A DNA stretch of 21,626 bases. It comes from Xanthobacteraceae bacterium. Its GTDB lineage: Bacteria; Pseudomonadota; Alphaproteobacteria; Rhizobiales; Xanthobacteraceae. The position numbers and the translations under genes are program-made. Positions within the stretch are counted from its first letter, which is position 1. Every line of letters begins with the position of its first letter. The notes beneath the pieces were generated by a model. The model was not told the origin of the DNA and ran no database searches. It saw only the letters and a program-made list of their open reading frames with translations. Positions 1-6,814 of the stretch are shown here, one piece after another. The DNA lies in the NCBI GenBank assembly GCA_019746355.1, contig JAIESC010000300.1, forward strand, positions 1 to 21,626, written 5' to 3'.

Positions 1-87
1 GCGTCGAGCTGTCCGGCCGCCGAAGCCTGGGGCCGCGCCGCCGTCCGTCTCAATGCCGCGGCCAGCGCCCGCGGCTCGCCCGCCTGA
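1..87 (+). CDS. Possible C-terminal end of an unidentified gene
   Basis: Frame 1 is open from the window edge to a TGA at 85-87, giving 29 or fewer alanine-rich residues that include AEAWGRAAVRLNA. The fragment is too short to assign to a family and could be a chance reading in GC-rich DNA. It is listed only because a gene entering from the left would end here. From 88 to 286 I see no convincing gene, RNA or repeat; the 71-codon minus-strand reading there has no family features. Confidence 0.18.
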   Translation, partial: ASSCPAAEAWGRAAVRLNAAASARGSPA

Positions 88-286
88 CCGCGCTGTCGCA
101 GCGCGTAACAGCCGCGGCATCATCCCAGGCCCACCGAGACCCGTTCTTCGCTGCGCCCCGCAGCCCAGCAAAATCCCAGCCCCGCTCGCGTCCTCCTGAC
201 GCCACGAGCCAACATGTCCCCGAAAATGCCAGCAAAACGTCGCGCACCGCAGCCCGACCCTGCAAACATAGTGTGAGATATCCGGG

Positions 287-844
287 CTAGCCGGTGCCCG
301 CACGTTCGTCGTCATCCTGTCCCGGCAGAGTCCAAAGCCAGCCGCCCGCCGTGAACCTGTCGCGCACTGACGCGACGCCAAGAGCCGCCTTCGCACGTCG
401 CACGGTCGCCCATGAATGTCCGTCCGCTTCCGCGCGCTCGCGCACTTCCGCTTGTGGCAGCGGCCCATTTTCAAGCACGTCTCCGAGGAACGTCATTGCC
501 GCATCCAACGCGCTCGGCTTGGTGCCTGACGAGGCAAGAGCTTCGTCGGCCGTGATGTTGACCGGCCCAAGCCATTCGACGTGCGGCACGTTAATAGGGT
601 CATGGCCGTTGCCGGGATCAATCGTGCGCTCGCCAATCCGATAAGCCAGCCCGCCAACGCCCGCAGCAAGATTGTTCTTGCCGCGAAGGAAAAGCTTACG
701 GCCGGTCGGGACTCCCTGCTTCTCCTCGCCCATGACAAGCCAGCCACAACGCGCCAGTGCGCCGAACGCCAGCGAGTCCGTCAGCCGACTCAGCGCCCGG
801 CCGTTGCCGTTTTTATTGAAGTGCGAAATGAACAGCACCGCCAA
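287..844 (-). pseudogene. RepA-like AAA ATPase (plasmid/phage replication type), C-terminal fragment
   Basis: The fragment matches the C-terminal half of RepA/AAA_25-type ATPases, hexameric helicase-like proteins of plasmids, phages and integrative elements. Near its start it has the strand-4 region AVLFISHFNKNGNG, then a basic stretch with the R-LTDSLAF pattern, then GRKLFLRGKNNLA. The C-terminal region (about residues 120-175) is winged-helix-like and ends in a GGWLWTLP motif, as often seen in these proteins. The Walker A and Walker B parts are absent. The frame stays open upstream (RQRHGL at 845-862), but beyond that it overlaps a DUF4145 reading frame, so the gene is cut rather than merely started late. 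The nominal start is TTG at 844 with no evident ribosome site. Family call is fairly firm; non-functionality is inferred from the missing nucleotide-binding motifs. Confidence 0.7.
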
Positions 845-1230
845 ACCATGACGTTGCCGATATTTTTGTTTGCCTCGCCCGCCTCTGCGACATCGGGATG
901 GCTCGACTTCAAATTGTTTAGCCGAACGCCGAACGGCACGAACTTATCGCCTACCATTCGAGGCTGGCCTAGGTGTTCGGCCAGAGCCTCGATCGCTACA
1001 CGGACGACGCCCGCACACGCGGCGTGGTCGGACCAGAACAGCGCGAAGCTGCGTTCCAATGCTTCAGAGATCGGCGCAGGCGATCCTTCCGGTACGCTGA
1101 TGATTTTTAGAGGCGGATGAAACGTGCGGAACGAATATCGATGCTCGTAAGCGTACTGGTGATCGAGGTCATGACACGAATAGTCACCGAGGACGGCGAC
1201 ACCTTGCATGCACGTCTTGTTCGAGCACTT
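790..1230 (-). pseudogene. DUF4145-domain protein, truncated at both ends
   Basis: The minus-strand reading (ATG at 1209) carries a recognisable DUF4145 pattern: FHPPLKIISVP near residue 30, then the ALERSFALFWSDHAACAGVVRVAIEAL helix region split around residues 50-75, and the closing IGNV at about 117-120. In the family this closing motif continues to a conserved histidine; here homology stops at 850 and the frame runs on through unrelated sequence, because the DNA has become ATPase sequence in another frame. Upstream of the ATG the same frame continues as KCSNKTC, half of a zinc-ribbon-like cysteine pair, before an in-frame TGA at 1231-1233, so the N-terminus is also damaged by a stop or frameshift. 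DUF4145 proteins are often carried in restriction and defence islands, but no function can be assigned to this remnant. Confidence 0.62.
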
Positions 1231-1368
1231 TCAGCCGGGTCGGTCGGATGCTGAATCGCCCACGCCAGCCGACGGGCGATGTAGTCGCCGCGAGGAGCGG
1301 ATCGACCAAAACTCATCATGCGCTCGCATTTTTGTGGGGTTGACATCCGTTCTATACAAGCTAGGAGT

Positions 1369-1383
1369 GTTCCTGTTCTGTTC
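1369..1383. promoter_or_regulatory. Candidate LexA (SOS) operator, GTTC-N7-GTTC
   Basis: The sequence GTTC CTGTTCT GTTC fits the alphaproteobacterial LexA operator, a direct repeat GTTC-N7-GTTC (GAAC-N7-GAAC on the other strand). It lies 24 bp downstream of a TTGACA hexamer on the plus strand. On the minus strand a TATAGA hexamer lies downstream and leads toward the DUF4145 remnant. No intact gene follows on either side, so if it is real its target has been lost. An eight-base half-site match can arise by chance. Confidence 0.42.
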
Positions 1384-1453
1384 CCATCAAGATGACCGTC
1401 GATCGCGGCGTCCGAACAGGGAGCAGGACGCGGTGCCCGACAACTGGCATCGC

Positions 1454-1615
1454 GTTGGAGCGCCGGGAGGCGCCGGGCCCCTCGCAAGGGCCCGCGCCCC
1501 GGGACCCCCACCCCCCTCAAAGCCTATGGGTCCCGGAATCTTGGCGCGGATCGGCCGATCGCAAGGCCGGTCCGGGAGCCTTCGCAAAGCTCCCGGCGCC
1601 TCTCGGCGCTCCAAC
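1454..1615. repeat. 162-bp structured element with 24-bp terminal inverted repeats
   Basis: Arms at 1454-1477 and 1592-1615 are inverted copies matching at 23 of 24 positions. Inside lie further perfect stems: CCGGGACCC (1499-1507) with GGGTCCCGG (1528-1536), extended by CCGCGCC (1492-1498) with GGCGCGG (1543-1549); CCGGGAGC (1572-1579) with GCTCCCGG (1589-1596); and a 12-bp palindrome GATCGGCCGATC (1549-1560). Inner and outer stems overlap, so alternative folds are possible. The outline fits a small non-autonomous inverted-repeat element or a structured RNA. No flanking target duplication is obvious. Confidence 0.6.
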
Positions 1616-1804
1616 CCCTCTTTTCGAGGGGAAGGAAAAGCGTGTCCCAGCGAAGCGGGGACGGAAACGGCGGGCCGGCCCGAGCGCCCGAATTCAAAGC
1701 CCCGGGTCGCCGAATGCTGCCCGGATGAGCAATCACGACGGTGCGAAGCCAAAGCGGGACGCGTGTCAGGTAAGGTGGAGGCGGCGGAGAGGTTTGTCCG
1801 TCAG

Positions 1805-1848
1805 CTTGCCAAGGTCGGGGTCGAGGGATCGAATCCCTTCCCGCGCCA
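1805..1848 (+). pseudogene. tRNA-Gly(GCC) 3' fragment, candidate attachment site
   Basis: The stretch reads like the 3' part of alphaproteobacterial tRNA-Gly(GCC). It has the anticodon loop TTGCCAA with 3' stem GGTCG, a variable region GGGTC, then a T-arm GAGGG-ATCGAAT-CCCTT and an acceptor-like CCCGCGCCA. The 5' anticodon-stem strand does not pair, the D-arm and 5' acceptor strand are missing, and the T-loop has an A where TTCGAAT is normal. It cannot be a working tRNA. Integrases of tyrosine type often use tRNA 3' ends and leave such partial copies at one end of an element, which fits the element debris to the left. That role is inference. Confidence 0.55.
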
Positions 1849-1871
1849 GGCGAGACCAATCAGATTGGGCG

Positions 1872-4800
1872 TCATGCCGTCAGCACGTCGATCAGCGCGG
1901 CGAGCTGCTCGCTGCTCATGACGTCGATCTGGGTCTGCGCGAACGAATTGGCCTGTTCCGTGCTCAGCGCGTAGATGCCCTCGGCGCTGATTCCGGCGAT
2001 CGCCTCGGTGCTGAGCGACGGGATGCCGGTGGTGGCCGAGAGCGACGCGAACGCGGTCGTCGCCAGGCTCCCGATCTGCACCGCGGTCAACGCGCCGGCC
2101 TGCCCCGCCGTGAGATTGCCGAGCTCGGTCGTGGTGAAGACGCCGACCTGATCGACCGACAGCGCGCCGACCTGCGCCGCCGTCAGGGCGCCGATCTGGG
2201 TGTCGGACAGGTTGGTGAACGACGTGGTGGTGAGCCCGCTGACCTGGTCGGCGCTGAGCCGCGCGAGATCGAGCGCCTCGAGCAGATCGATGCTGATCGC
2301 GTTGAGCTGCGCTGTGGTGAGACCCTGCGCCTGTGCGGTGGTGAGCGCGTTGAGCTGCGTGGTGGAGAACAGCCCGAGCTGCGTTGCCGCGAGCTCGCCG
2401 AGCTGCGTCGCCGTCAGGGCGTCGGCCTGGGTGGTGGTGAAGGCCTGGATCTCGGTCGAGGACAGCGCGCCGATCTGCGACGTGGACAGAAGCGCAATCT
2501 GCCCCGCCGAGAACGCGCCGACCTGCTCCTCGGTGAGCTGGCCGATTGCGGTCGTGGTCAGTCCTGCGACCTGCGTCGCGGTCGCCCGGCTCACGTCCAC
2601 CGCTTCCAGCGCCTCGACCGACAGCGCATTGAGATGCGTCGTGGTCAGGCTTTGCAGTTGCGTGGTGGTCAGCGCGCCGATCTGGGTGGCCGAGAACAGG
2701 TTGAGCGCCGTGGTGGTAAGCCCGCCGAGCTGCGTCGCCGTCAGCGCGTTGGCCTGGGTCGTCGTGAAGGCCTGGATTTCGCTCGACGTCAGAACGCCGA
2801 TCTGACCGGTCGAGAGCCGCGCGATCTGTGCCGCGGAGAACGCGCCGACCTGCTCCTCGGTGAGCTGGCTGATCGCGGTCGTGGTCAGCCCCGCGATCTG
2901 CGTCGTCGTCGTCTTGGTCACGTCCACCGCGTTGAGCAAGTCGACCGACAGCGCGTTGATCTGCGTGGTGGTCAGGCCGCGCACCTGCAGGGTCGAGAAC
3001 GCGCCCACTTGGTCGGCCGCGAACAGGCCGAGTGCCGCAGCCGAGAGCCCGCCGAGCTGCGCCGCCGACAGCGCATTGGCCTGGGTCGTCGTGAAGGCCT
3101 GCACCTCGGTCGACGAGAGCGCTGCGATCTGCGCGGTGGAGAGGCTTGCCACGTGCGCCGCGGAGAACGCGCCGACCTGGTCTTCGGTCAGCTGGCTGAT
3201 CGCCGTCGTGGTCAGGCCCGCGATCTGTCCGCCCGTGGCCTTGGTCACGTCCAGTGCGTTGAGTGCATCGGCCGAGAGCGCGTTGAGCTGCGTCGTCGTC
3301 AGGCTGCGCAGCTGATTGGTGGTCAGCGCGCCGATTTGCTCGCTCGCGAACAGGCCGATGGCCGTGGTCGTCAGCCCATGGAGCTGGGTGACGGTCAGCG
3401 CGGCGGTCTGGGTGGCGGTGAACCCCTGGATTTCCGTCGAGGTCAAAACCCCGATCTGGTCGGTCGAGAGGCTCGCGATCTGTCCGGCGGAGAACGTGGC
3501 GACCTGGTCCTCGGTGAGCTGGCTGATCGCGGTCGTGGTCAGGCCCGCGACCTGCGCCGCGGTGGCCTTGGCGACGTCCACCGCGTTGAGCGCATCGACC
3601 GAGAGCGCGTTGAGCTGGGTCGCGGTCAGGCTCTGCAGCTGGTTGGTGGTCAGCGCGGCGATCTGGTCGCTCGCGAACAGCCCCAGGCTCGTGGTGGTGA
3701 GGCCGCTGAGCTGCCGGGTCGTCAGCGCACCCACCTGGGTCTCGGTGAAGGCCTGAATCTCGGTCGAGGTCAGCACGCCGATCTGCGACGTGGACAGGAG
3801 CGCGATCTGCGACGTGTTCAGCTCGCCGATCTGGGTCTCGGTCAGGTCCGCGAACGCGGTGGTGGAGAGCCCGCGGATCTGGTTCCAGCCGAGCTTGCCC
3901 ACGTCGATGGCCTGGATCACCGCCGCGTCCACGGCGTTGAGCTGCACGGTGGTGAGCCCCTGCACCTGTGTCGTCGTCAGCCCGTTGATCTGGTCGGTCG
4001 AGAACAGCCCGAGTGCCGTGGTGGTGAGGCCGCTGAGCTGCGCGGCCGTGAACGCGCCCGCCTGCGTGGTGGTGAAGGCTTGCACCTCGGTCGATGTCAG
4101 CGTCCCGATCTGACTGGCCGAGAGCCGCGCGATCTGCGCCGTGGAGAACGCGCCGACCTGCGTGGTGGTCAGCTGGCTGATCGCGGTGGTCGAAAGGCCT
4201 GCGATCTGCGTCGCGGTCGCCTTGGTGACATCGACGGCGTCGAGCGAGTCGACCGACAGGGCATTGAGCTGCGTCGTGGTCAGCCCGCGCAGCTGTGTGG
4301 TCGACAGCGCGCCGATCTGCGTGCTCGAAAACAGGCCGATCGCGGTGGTCGTGAGGCCGCCGAGCTGCGCCGCGGTCAGCGCATCGGCCTGCGTCGTGGT
4401 GAACGCCTGGATCTCGGTCGACGACAGCGCGCCGATCTGTCCGGTGGAAAGCAGCGACACCTGCGTCGAGCTCAGCGAGGCGACCTGGCTGTCGCTCAGG
4501 TTTCCGAAGGTGGTGCTGGTCAGGCCCGCGACCTGCGCGTTGGTGACCTTGGTCAGGTCCACGGCGTCGAGCGAGTCGACGGAAAGCCCGTTGAGCTGCG
4601 CCGCGGTGAGGCCGCGCACCTGCGTGGTCGAGAGCGCGCCGATCTGCGTGCTCGAGAACAGGTCGAGCGCCGTGGTGGTCAGCCGGCCGAGCTGCGTCGA
4701 GGTCAGCGCGTTGGCCTGGGTGGTGGTGAAGGCCTGGATCTCGGTCGACGACAGCGCGCCGATCTGCGCGCTGGAGAGGAGCGCCACCTGCGTCGACGAC

Positions 4801-6698
4801 AGCGTGCCGACCTGCGTGTCGGTCAGGTTGCCGATCGCGGTGGTGTTGAGGCCGGTGAGCTGGACGCCGGAAATCCGCGTCAGGTCTATCGCTCCGAGCG
4901 TGTCAGCCGATACGCCGTTGAGCTGCCCCGCGACAAGTCCCTGGACCTGGGCGGTGCTGAGGGCCGCAATCTGCGTGGTCGAGAAGTTGCCGAGGGCCGT
5001 GGTCGTGAGCGCGCCGAGTTGCCGCGCGGTCAGCGCATTGGCCTGCGTGGTGGTGAAGGCCTGCACCTCGGTCGAAGACAGCGCGCCGATCTGCGCGGCG
5101 CTGAGCAGGGCGACCTGCGTGGCGCTGAACGCAGCGACCTGCGTGTCGGTCAGGTTGCCGATCGCCGTGGTGTTGAGGCCGACAAGCTGGCCCGCCGACA
5201 GCCGCGTCGGGTCCAGCGCGTTGAGCACGTCACCGGGCGCGGCATTGAGCTGGCCTGCCGACAGGCCCTGCACCTGCGCGGTGCTGAACGCCCCGATCTG
5301 CGTGGTCGAGAAGTTGGCGAGTGCGGTCGTGGTGAGACCGCCGAGCTGCCGCGCGGTCAGCGCGCCGGCCTGCGTGGTGCTGAAGCCTTGAATGTCGGTC
5401 GAGGAGAGCGCGCCGATCTGCACGGTCGAAAGCAGCGAAACCAGCGTCGTGGTCAGGCCGGCGAGCTGGGTCTCGGTCAGGCGGTCGATCGATGTGGTGT
5501 TGAGCCCGCGAAGCTGGGTGCCCGACAGCCGGCTCAGGTCGATTGCCTCGAGCACGGCGTCGGGCGCGGCGTTGAGCTGGGTCGCGGTCAGGCCCTGGAC
5601 CTGGGTGGCTGCGAACGCGCCGATCTGCGTGCTCGAGAAGTTGGCGAGCGCCGTCGTCGTCAGGCCGGCGAGCTGCCGGCCGGTCAGTGCATTGGCCTGG
5701 GTGGTGGTGAACGCCTGCACCTCGGTCGAGGAGAGCGCGCCGATCTGCGCGGCGCTGAGCAGGCTGACCGCGGTGGAGGTGAGAGCGGCGACCTGCGTGT
5801 CGGTCAGGCTGTCGATCGACGTGGTGTTGAGCCCGCGGAGCTGGGTTGCCGACAGCTTGGTCACGTCGAGCGCGTCGCTCGCCTCGTCGGACAGCGCGTT
5901 GAGCTGCAACGCTGTGAGCCCCCGCACCTGGGTCGTGCTGAGCGCGCCGAGCTGCGTGGTCGAAAAGTCGGCGAGCTCGGTCGTGGCAATCCCGCCGAGC
6001 TGTCGCGCGGTCAGCGCGTTGGCCTGCGTGGTGGTGAACGCCTGCACCTCGGTCGACGACAACGCGCCGATCTGCAAGGCATTCAGGAGGCTGATCTGGG
6101 TCGCGGTCAGCGTCGCGACCTGCGTGTCGCTGAGGCTGTCGATCGACGTGGTGGTGAGCGCGCGCAGCTGGTTGAACGACAGCCTGGTCACGTCGAGGGC
6201 ATTGAACACGTCGGCGGGCAGCGCGTTGAGCTGCGCCGCAGTCAGGCCCTGCACCTGGGTGGTGGCGAACGCACCGATCTGCGTGGTCGAGAAGTTGGCG
6301 AGCGTCGTCGTCGTCAGGCTTGCGAGCTGGCGCGCCGTCAGCGCATTGGCTTGCGTCGCGCTGAACGCCTGGAGCTCGGTCGTGGTGAGCGCGCCGATCT
6401 CATTCGCCGTCAGAACGCTGACTTGCGCGGCGGTGAGACTGGCGATCTGGGTATCGGTGAACGCCTCGAACTGGAGCGTGAGCAGGTGGCTGATCACCCG
6501 CGGCGAAAGCGCCGCGACCTGCGTCGCCGCCAGGTGCTGCAGGTCGGTGGTCTCCATGGCGTTGACCTGGGCCGTGGTCAAGGCAGCGGCCTGCGACGTG
6601 CTCAGCTCCGCGATGTCGGTGGTCTCGAGGCCGATGATGGCGGTGGTGGTCAGCCCCGCGATCTGCCTAGGCGTCAGCGACGAAATGGAAAAAGGCAT
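1872..6698 (-). CDS. Giant octapeptide-repeat protein (1608 aa), function unknown
   Basis: I do not recognise a named family. After a short start (MPFSISSLTPRQIAGL), almost the whole chain consists of 8-residue units of the form L-S/T-x-T-Q-I/V/L-x-A/G. Thirteen octets plus one 5-residue insert (LDVTR/K type) make a 109-residue super-repeat, present in 13 copies. There is no signal peptide, membrane segment, cysteine cluster, RTX motif or recognisable C-terminal secretion or anchor domain; the end, from SAEGIYALSTEQ on, is more divergent repeat. Each unit has an S/T-x-x-Q capping-box look, so an array of short helical turns forming a solenoid is possible, though a Thr-rich beta structure cannot be excluded. 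The strand choice rests on the defined start, the strict protein-level pattern and the conservative substitutions between copies; a 1795-codon antisense frame is also open. The ATG at 6698 has only a weak upstream purine stretch. A CtrA-type site lies 67 bp upstream. An adhesive or scaffolding role is a guess. Confidence 0.85.
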   Translation of the reverse strand: MPFSISSLTPRQIAGLTTTAIIGLETTDIAELSTSQAAALTTAQVNAMETTDLQHLAATQVAALSPRVISHLLTLQFEAFTDTQIASLTAAQVSVLTANEIGALTTTELQAFSATQANALTARQLASLTTTTLANFSTTQIGAFATTQVQGLTAAQLNALPADVFNALDVTRLSFNQLRALTTTSIDSLSDTQVATLTATQISLLNALQIGALSSTEVQAFTTTQANALTARQLGGIATTELADFSTTQLGALSTTQVRGLTALQLNALSDEASDALDVTKLSATQLRGLNTTSIDSLTDTQVAALTSTAVSLLSAAQIGALSSTEVQAFTTTQANALTGRQLAGLTTTALANFSSTQIGAFAATQVQGLTATQLNAAPDAVLEAIDLSRLSGTQLRGLNTTSIDRLTETQLAGLTTTLVSLLSTVQIGALSSTDIQGFSTTQAGALTARQLGGLTTTALANFSTTQIGAFSTAQVQGLSAGQLNAAPGDVLNALDPTRLSAGQLVGLNTTAIGNLTDTQVAAFSATQVALLSAAQIGALSSTEVQAFTTTQANALTARQLGALTTTALGNFSTTQIAALSTAQVQGLVAGQLNGVSADTLGAIDLTRISGVQLTGLNTTAIGNLTDTQVGTLSSTQVALLSSAQIGALSSTEIQAFTTTQANALTSTQLGRLTTTALDLFSSTQIGALSTTQVRGLTAAQLNGLSVDSLDAVDLTKVTNAQVAGLTSTTFGNLSDSQVASLSSTQVSLLSTGQIGALSSTEIQAFTTTQADALTAAQLGGLTTTAIGLFSSTQIGALSTTQLRGLTTTQLNALSVDSLDAVDVTKATATQIAGLSTTAISQLTTTQVGAFSTAQIARLSASQIGTLTSTEVQAFTTTQAGAFTAAQLSGLTTTALGLFSTDQINGLTTTQVQGLTTVQLNAVDAAVIQAIDVGKLGWNQIRGLSTTAFADLTETQIGELNTSQIALLSTSQIGVLTSTEIQAFTETQVGALTTRQLSGLTTTSLGLFASDQIAALTTNQLQSLTATQLNALSVDALNAVDVAKATAAQVAGLTTTAISQLTEDQVATFSAGQIASLSTDQIGVLTSTEIQGFTATQTAALTVTQLHGLTTTAIGLFASEQIGALTTNQLRSLTTTQLNALSADALNALDVTKATGGQIAGLTTTAISQLTEDQVGAFSAAHVASLSTAQIAALSSTEVQAFTTTQANALSAAQLGGLSAAALGLFAADQVGAFSTLQVRGLTTTQINALSVDLLNAVDVTKTTTTQIAGLTTTAISQLTEEQVGAFSAAQIARLSTGQIGVLTSSEIQAFTTTQANALTATQLGGLTTTALNLFSATQIGALTTTQLQSLTTTHLNALSVEALEAVDVSRATATQVAGLTTTAIGQLTEEQVGAFSAGQIALLSTSQIGALSSTEIQAFTTTQADALTATQLGELAATQLGLFSTTQLNALTTAQAQGLTTAQLNAISIDLLEALDLARLSADQVSGLTTTSFTNLSDTQIGALTAAQVGALSVDQVGVFTTTELGNLTAGQAGALTAVQIGSLATTAFASLSATTGIPSLSTEAIAGISAEGIYALSTEQANSFAQTQIDVMSSEQLAALIDVLTA
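2230..6480 (-). repeat. 13-copy tandem super-repeat, period 327 bp
   Basis: The anchor sequence GTGAAGGCCTGG or its close variants recurs at 2437, 2764, 3091 and 3418 and, on the same 327-bp spacing, at 6361, which gives 13 in-phase anchors. The encoded landmark is (E/D)-V/I-Q-A/G-F-T/S-x-T-Q. No copy has gained or lost a codon relative to the period at the anchors I checked. The copies differ by many scattered, often synonymous or conservative changes, so they are not a fresh expansion. Outer limits are approximate because the flanking octets are also repeat-like. Confidence 0.88.
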
Positions 6699-6764
6699 TG
6701 GCCGATCCGACGCCCGCCTCGGAAAGAGGGCCTATGGGGATTCGGACAATTTGACGGTATCGGA

Positions 6765-6780
6765 TTAAGGTTGCGTTAAC
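6765..6780. promoter_or_regulatory. Candidate CtrA binding site, TTAA-N7-TTAAC
   Basis: TTAA (6765-6768), seven bases GGTTGCG, then TTAAC (6776-6780) is an exact match to the full CtrA consensus. It lies in the 116-bp gap between the end of ggt and the start of the repeat-protein gene, 67 bp upstream of that start. This is a usual distance for a CtrA-controlled promoter. The same bases also form a small stem AGGTT-gcgtt-AACCT, a weaker alternative reading. Occupancy by CtrA is inferred. Confidence 0.55.
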
Positions 6781-6814
6781 CTCAAATCGCCAGGGCGGGC
6801 GCCATCAAGATCGC

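Larger units (their letters stand above)
1231..1871. other. Gene-free stretch with dense secondary structure
   Basis: I find no credible protein gene here. Long readings on both strands exist only because the sequence is GC-rich. The stretch holds a LexA-type site (1369-1383), a 162-bp inverted-repeat element (1454-1615), a hairpin CCCCTC-ttttc-GAGGGG (1615-1631), a 12-bp perfect palindrome CGGGCCGGCCCG (1671-1682) and a tRNA-Gly fragment (1805-1848). A TTGACA hexamer at 1340-1345 could be a plus-strand -35 box but lacks a good -10. The ATG at 1392 leads into the antisense of the repeat-protein gene and is not convincing. Confidence 0.5.

Noticed and set aside
1392..1640. An SOS-regulated gene starting at the ATG at 1392
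   Set aside because: The reading resembles no SOS gene I know, has no ribosome site, and passes through the inverted-repeat element.
1780..1850. A functional tRNA-Gly gene
   Set aside because: The 5' acceptor strand and D-arm are missing and the anticodon stem does not pair.
2230..6480. CRISPR-like or other non-coding direct repeat array
   Set aside because: The 327-bp period is a multiple of three, the units are contiguous without unique spacers, and the pattern is clearest at protein level.
1392..6779. Plus-strand 1795-codon reading, and the plus-strand readings at 2200-6768
   Set aside because: They are antisense shadows of the octapeptide-repeat gene; they are Arg/Gly/Asp-rich, lack a supported start, and run into unrelated sequence upstream.
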